From contig JAVBPG010000014.1 of assembly GCA_031549685.1 (NCBI GenBank), positions 1 through 63,805 of the forward strand: 63,805 nt of DNA. The letters are read 5' to 3'. The notes beneath the pieces were generated by a model. That model had not been told where the DNA came from, searched no databases, and saw nothing but the letters and a program-made list of their open reading frames with translations. The stretch is from JAITMY01 sp031549685. GTDB taxonomy: Bacteria; Bacteroidota; Bacteroidia; Bacteroidales; UBA932. This document shows positions 60,219-63,805 of this stretch, one piece after another. The stretch's first letter is position 1. Every line of letters begins with the position of its first letter. A program made the translations under genes and the position numbers.

Positions 60219-62407
60219 TAGCGTATGAATAACAGTTCTCTATACTTTGGCAGCGGCCACATTTCGTCGTCCACTATGAGCTCCAGCCTGTCGGTGTGGT
60301 AGCGAATGGTGTCGAAGAAGGGCATAACCGTTTTTTCGTAGGCCAGGGCCTTGGCGCGCTCGTCGTCGAGCCTGTTGGCCACCTTGCGCGCCTCCACCAT
60401 GTCGGCCACGGCGGTGCGAATTTCGCTTACGTGTTCGGCTATTTGCTCAATCAGGGCTACGTCCTGCTTCACGAATTTTTTCCCCTTTTCGCCCGTGAGC
60501 ACCGTTTTGGCCTTGTACACGTTGTCGAGCAGGAGCGTTTGGTAGCGGGTGGCCACGGGTATAATGTGGTTGCTGGCCAAATCGCCCATCACGCGCGCCT
60601 CAATCTGCACCTTTTTGGTAAAGGTGTCCCACTTTACCTCGTTGCGGGCATGCAGCTCCTTTTCGTTGAACACGCCGGCCTCGGCAAACATTTTTACGCT
60701 TTGCGGCGCAGTGTAGGCGTCGTAAATGGTGGGAACGCTCGTCTCGCAATCCAGGCCGCGCCTGGCCGCCTCCTTGCGCCACTCGTTGCTGTAGCCGTTG
60801 CCGTCAAAGCGAATGGGCTTCGACGACTTGATGTACTTTTTGATAACATCGAACAGCGCCTTTTCCTTGCTTGCGCCCGCTTTTATAAGTTTGTCCACAT
60901 CGGCCTTGAACTCCTTGAGCTGGCTCGATACGGCCGAGTTAAGGGCTATGAGCGCTCCGGCGCAGTTGGCCGACGAGCCCAGCGCGCGAAACTCAAACCG
61001 GTTGCCCGTAAAGGCAAAGGGCGATGTACGATTGCGGTCGGTGTTGTCCAGCATTACCTCGGGGATGTGCGCCACGCCCAAGCTCAGCTTTTTCTTCTCG
61101 TCAAGCACAATGGCCTCCTCGCTGGTGCTCTTCTCCAGCTTGCCCAGCACGGCCGACAGCTGCGAGCCGAGAAATACGGAGATGATGGCGGGCGGCGCCT
61201 CGTTGGCGCCCAGACGGTGTATGTTGGGCGCGCTCATGATGCTGGCCTTTAGCAGCGCGTTGTGCTTGTGCACAGCCATGAGTATGTTGACCAGAAAGGT
61301 AATGAACTGCAAATTTTCGGCAGGCGTTTTGCCCGGCGTAAGCAGGCCCACGCCCGTGTCGGTGCCCAGCGACCAGTTGCAGTGCTTGCCCGAGCCGTTC
61401 ACTCCGGCAAAAGGTTTTTCGTGCAGCAGCACCCTGAAGTTGTGCCGGCGCGCCACCTTGTCCATGAGCGAAATGAGCAGCTGGTTGTGGTCGTTGGCCA
61501 AGTTGGCCTCGCCGTATATGGGCGCTATTTCGAACTGGTTGGGTGCAGCCTCGTTGTGCCTTGCCTTGAGCGGTATGCCGTACTGGTAGCCCTCGTACTC
61601 GAGCTCGCGCATGAAGGCCGCCACGCGCGTGGGGATGGCGCCCCAGTAGTGATCCTCGAGCTGCTGATTTTTGGCGCTCTCGTGCCCCATGAGCGTACGC
61701 CCCGTGAGCATGAGGTCGGGGCGGGCCATGTACAGGGCCTCGTCCACCAAAAAGTACTCCTGCTCCCAACCCAGGAAGGGCGTTACCTTTTTTACGCTTT
61801 TATCAAAATACTGGCACACGTCGAGGGCGGCGCGGCTCACGCTGTGCAGCGAGCGCAGCAGCGGAGTTTTGTAGTCCAGCGCCTCGCCGGTGTAGGCTAT
61901 GAATACGGTGGGAATGCACAGCGTATCGTCCACCACAAACGCGGGCGACGAGGGATCCCAGGCCGTGTAGCCGCGCGCCTCGAACGTGTTGCGAATGCCG
62001 CCGCTCGGAAAGCTCGACGCATCGGGCTCCTGCTGCACCAGCAGCTTCCCCGAAAATTCCTCGATTACGCCGCCCTTGCCGTCGTACTCTATGAACGAGT
62101 CGTGCTTTTCGGCCGTGCCGTCGGTGAGCGGCTGGAACCAGTGCGAGTAGTGCGTGGCACCCATAGCCAGCGCCCACTGCTTCATGCCCGCGGCCACATG
62201 GTTGGCCGTGTCGTGGCTTATGGAGGTGCTGTGGTCAATGGCATCCACAATTTTTTTCATGGTATCCTGCGACAGGTACTGCGTCATTTGCTTGCGGTTA
62301 AACACCTTGTTGCCGTAGTAGGCCGAGGTTAACACGCTTGGGGCCTTTACCTCTACGGCTTTGCGCCGGAAGGCCTCCTCTACCGCTTTGAAACGAATGC
62401 TGGACAT
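60218..62407 (-). CDS. glnN: Type III glutamine synthetase
   Basis: 729 residues, the GSIII length, when started at the ATG at 62405-62407 (MSSIRFKAVEEAFRRKAVEV); an upstream in-frame ATG at 62473 is less likely. Condenses glutamate and ammonium with ATP. GSIII features: FLGWEQEYFLVDEALY, MRELEYEGYQYGIPLKARHNEAAPNQFEIAPIYGEAN and NGSGKHCNWSLGTD. GSIII is the typical enzyme of this phylum. First gene of glnN-bundle-glmS-receptor. Confidence 0.96.
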   Translation of the reverse strand: MSSIRFKAVEEAFRRKAVEVKAPSVLTSAYYGNKVFNRKQMTQYLSQDTMKKIVDAIDHSTSISHDTANHVAAGMKQWALAMGATHYSHWFQPLTDGTAEKHDSFIEYDGKGGVIEEFSGKLLVQQEPDASSFPSGGIRNTFEARGYTAWDPSSPAFVVDDTLCIPTVFIAYTGEALDYKTPLLRSLHSVSRAALDVCQYFDKSVKKVTPFLGWEQEYFLVDEALYMARPDLMLTGRTLMGHESAKNQQLEDHYWGAIPTRVAAFMRELEYEGYQYGIPLKARHNEAAPNQFEIAPIYGEANLANDHNQLLISLMDKVARRHNFRVLLHEKPFAGVNGSGKHCNWSLGTDTGVGLLTPGKTPAENLQFITFLVNILMAVHKHNALLKASIMSAPNIHRLGANEAPPAIISVFLGSQLSAVLGKLEKSTSEEAIVLDEKKKLSLGVAHIPEVMLDNTDRNRTSPFAFTGNRFEFRALGSSANCAGALIALNSAVSSQLKEFKADVDKLIKAGASKEKALFDVIKKYIKSSKPIRFDGNGYSNEWRKEAARRGLDCETSVPTIYDAYTAPQSVKMFAEAGVFNEKELHARNEVKWDTFTKKVQIEARVMGDLASNHIIPVATRYQTLLLDNVYKAKTVLTGEKGKKFVKQDVALIEQIAEHVSEIRTAVADMVEARKVANRLDDERAKALAYEKTVMPFFDTIRYHTDRLELIVDDEMWPLPKYRELLFIR

Positions 62408-62569
62408 AGGACGATGAGTTTGTAAAGTTCGAAAGTGTAAGGGTTGAAAGCGCGCACGGCAAAACTTCGGCAAAGCTTGATGTGGCCGTCAAAACCTAAG
62501 ATGCGAAGGTAGGTATTTTTTGATAAAAATTCATGATTTAAGCATGTAAAATGGCAAGCATAAATTTGC

Positions 62570-62577
62570 TACATTTG
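62570..62577 (+). promoter_or_regulatory. -7 promoter box of the ZIP transporter gene
   Basis: TACATTTG matches TAnnTTTG; the leader is about 85 bases. Confidence 0.5.
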
Positions 62578-62663
62578 TTTTTCTTTAAGCATAACTTGTT
62601 TTTTTTCAGCCACTAAACCTAAGTCATTTTTTACTTACAGCTAACCTCTAATTTTTTTGAACT

Positions 62664-63419
62664 ATGATAAACGCAGCACTGGTAGGGTTGCTGGCAGGTT
62701 CGGCCATACTCATTGGCGCGCTGCTGGGCCTCTACCTCAAGGTAAACAACAAGGTGATTGCCGTGGCCATGGCCTTCGGCGCGGGCGTGCTGGTCTCGGC
62801 GCTATCCATAGACCTGATGAGCGAAGCCTTTGAAAAAAGCCACAGCGCGTGGGTGGTGGGGCTAAGCTTCCTGGCGGGCGCGCTGGTATTTGTGGGCGGC
62901 GACTACCTGATTGACAACCGCGGCGGCTACTTTCGCCGCCACTCGCACGGCCTGGCGCAGGTAGAAAAAGGCCAGGGCGGCGAGGACAGCTCGGGCCCGG
63001 CCATACTGCTCGGCACGCTGCTCGACGGCATACCCGAATCGTTTGTGGTAGGCGCCAGCATTGCCGCAGGCGGAAGCGCCGGCCTGGTATTTTTGGCTGC
63101 CGTATTCCTGAGCAACCTGCCCGAGGGCATGTCGGGCACGCTGGGCATGAAGCTCACAGGCATGAGCAACCGCAGGATACTGCTCATCTGGAGCACCACG
63201 CTGGTCGTTACCGTGCTCTCCTCGGTGGGCGGCTACCTCTTTTTGGGCGACGCCCCGCAGAGCGCGCATGCGGCCACCATGGCCTTTGCCTCGGGCGCCA
63301 TACTGGCCATGCTGTGCGACACCATGATTCCCGAAGCGTTTAAGTTCGGCGGGCGCGGCGTAGCGCTGGTTACGGTGGTGGGGTTTTTAGTGGCATTTTT
63401 GCTGAGCAAGGCGGCCTGA
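62664..63419 (+). CDS. ZIP-family metal transporter, divergent metal site
   Basis: 251 residues with about eight transmembrane helices; moves divalent metal across the inner membrane. The two ZIP hallmark helices are recognisable as LLDGIPESFVVG and LSNLPEGMSGT. In ZupT-like proteins the corresponding motifs read HNFPEG and HNIPEG, so the metal-binding histidines are Asp and Ser here while both Glu are kept. Metal preference is therefore uncertain. Single gene. Confidence 0.82.
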   Translation: MINAALVGLLAGSAILIGALLGLYLKVNNKVIAVAMAFGAGVLVSALSIDLMSEAFEKSHSAWVVGLSFLAGALVFVGGDYLIDNRGGYFRRHSHGLAQVEKGQGGEDSSGPAILLGTLLDGIPESFVVGASIAAGGSAGLVFLAAVFLSNLPEGMSGTLGMKLTGMSNRRILLIWSTTLVVTVLSSVGGYLFLGDAPQSAHAATMAFASGAILAMLCDTMIPEAFKFGGRGVALVTVVGFLVAFLLSKAA

Positions 63420-63530
63420 GCGTATGGGTTGAGCGGTAAATGTTTTGCCACTCGGAGCATGGAGCAGTTTAAAACTGCGTATGGATTGGAAAATGTTTTC
63501 TAACTCGAGTTACAAACTCTCGAGTGTTTC

Positions 63531-63559
63531 GAGCGGTCCCGCCTTGGCGGGAACCGCTC
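63531..63559. terminator. Strong hairpin downstream of the ZIP gene
   Basis: GAGCGGT-CCCGCC-TT-GGCGGG-A-ACCGCTC, 13 bp with one bulge, 112 bases after the stop and without a T run. Possible terminator or repeat. Confidence 0.6.
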
Positions 63560-63670
63560 AACGGCAGCAGCAACATGCCGCCGAGCGGGGGAAAAAATTA
63601 CCCAATAGTTATACGCAACGAAGAGATTACACTGAAAATATTAGTAAGCAACTAAAATAGCATAAAAAAA

Positions 63671-63798
63671 CTCAAATACTATGGATTTAAAATCCATAGG
63701 TTGGAAGAGCGAATGAAATTCGCGCAACGGCTCAACTAAAGTTGATTGAAAATGGTAAGCTAAAGCTCATTGAAAGCGCTACTCAAGAATAAAATTCT
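63671..63798. repeat. Cluster of five short hairpins, copy B of the dispersed palindrome first
   Basis: Hairpins at 63679-63699 (CTATGGATTT/AAATCCATAG), 63709-63723 (GCGAAT-GAA-ATTCGC), 63732-63745 (TCAAC-TAAA-GTTGA), 63758-63767 (AGC-TAAA-GCT) and 63786-63798 (AGAAT-AAA-ATTCT). They are spaced 20-30 bases and all have A-rich 1-4 base loops. Confidence 0.8.
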
Positions 63799-63805
63799 CA
63801 TCCGA

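Larger units (their letters stand above)
63420..63805. other. Hairpin-rich non-coding end of the window
   Basis: No credible gene. It contains a palindromic ACTCGAGT area near 63503, a 13-bp hairpin (63531-63559) and the cluster of five small hairpins at 63679-63798. The region is cut by the window end. Confidence 0.7.

Noticed and set aside
61262..62332. 356-residue plus-strand open frame opposite glnN
   Set aside because: Antisense to a full-length GSIII gene and without recognisable motif.
63445..63660. 71-residue plus-strand frame after the ZIP gene
   Set aside because: Overlaps a strong hairpin, has low-complexity composition and no start context or homology that I recognise.

Overview
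The window is a stretch of chromosome from a Gram-negative member of the Bacteroidota, most likely the order Bacteroidales. The evidence is a SusC/SusD pair, an N-terminally processed giant SprA (the type IX secretion, T9SS, translocon), a secreted protease with a T9SS C-terminal sorting domain, type III glutamine synthetase (GlnN), KdsA/KdsD for Kdo synthesis, many lipoproteins, and repeated matches to the Bacteroidetes promoter -7 box TAnnTTTG. T9SS argues against the genus Bacteroides itself; genus cannot be fixed from sequence alone. No rRNA, tRNA, CRISPR array, integrase or complete insertion sequence was seen.

Layout. 0-7.6 kb: a 2247-residue secreted serine protease/adhesin (minus strand) and a long AT-rich divergent intergenic region. 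7.6-17.9 kb: SusC, SusD and a third lipoprotein in one operon, an Omp85-type barrel, a pectate lyase, and a convergent DUF1254/DUF1214 lipoprotein. 18-28.4 kb: housekeeping (dnaK, trkA, yicC, gmk, a YjjG-like phosphatase, yraN, gdhA) with a PIN-type toxin-antitoxin pair and a VapD pair between them. 28.4-37.9 kb: pdxA-ruvA-sprA-gcvH on the minus strand. 38-44.8 kb: a TPR/OmpA-like lipoprotein, lptB, nusB-yajC-ybbR-coaE and a TerB/DnaJ protein. 44.9-49.7 kb: a more accessory-looking block with mazEF, a short recQ and, divergent from it, an AT-rich three-gene operon (beta-CASP-type metallo-beta-lactamase nuclease, RecB-like PD-(D/E)XK nuclease, two-helix membrane protein). 50-55.2 kb: DEAD-box helicase, SemiSWEET, DUF486 protein, kdsA, kdsD. 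55.4-62.4 kb (minus): glnN, a four-helix-bundle protein, glmS and a TonB-type receptor. 62.6 kb to the end: a divergent ZIP transporter and a dense cluster of small hairpins cut by the window edge.

How the genes connect. SprA is the outer-membrane channel through which proteins such as the 2247-residue protease leave the cell. SusCD plus the third lipoprotein form a nutrient-uptake complex, and pectate lyase may feed such uptake. KdsD and KdsA make Kdo-8-phosphate and LptB powers LPS export. GdhA and GlnN assimilate ammonium, and GlmS uses the glutamine for amino sugars.

The best candidate for an undescribed system is the three-gene operon at 47.46-49.72 kb, which has its own promoter and an overlapping operator-like palindrome. 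The most unusual non-coding signal is a class of spacer repeats that share a 7-base period but not a sequence. They sit right beside start or stop codons at more than ten loci, and at the window end there is an array of five small hairpins, one of which recurs at 18.07 kb.
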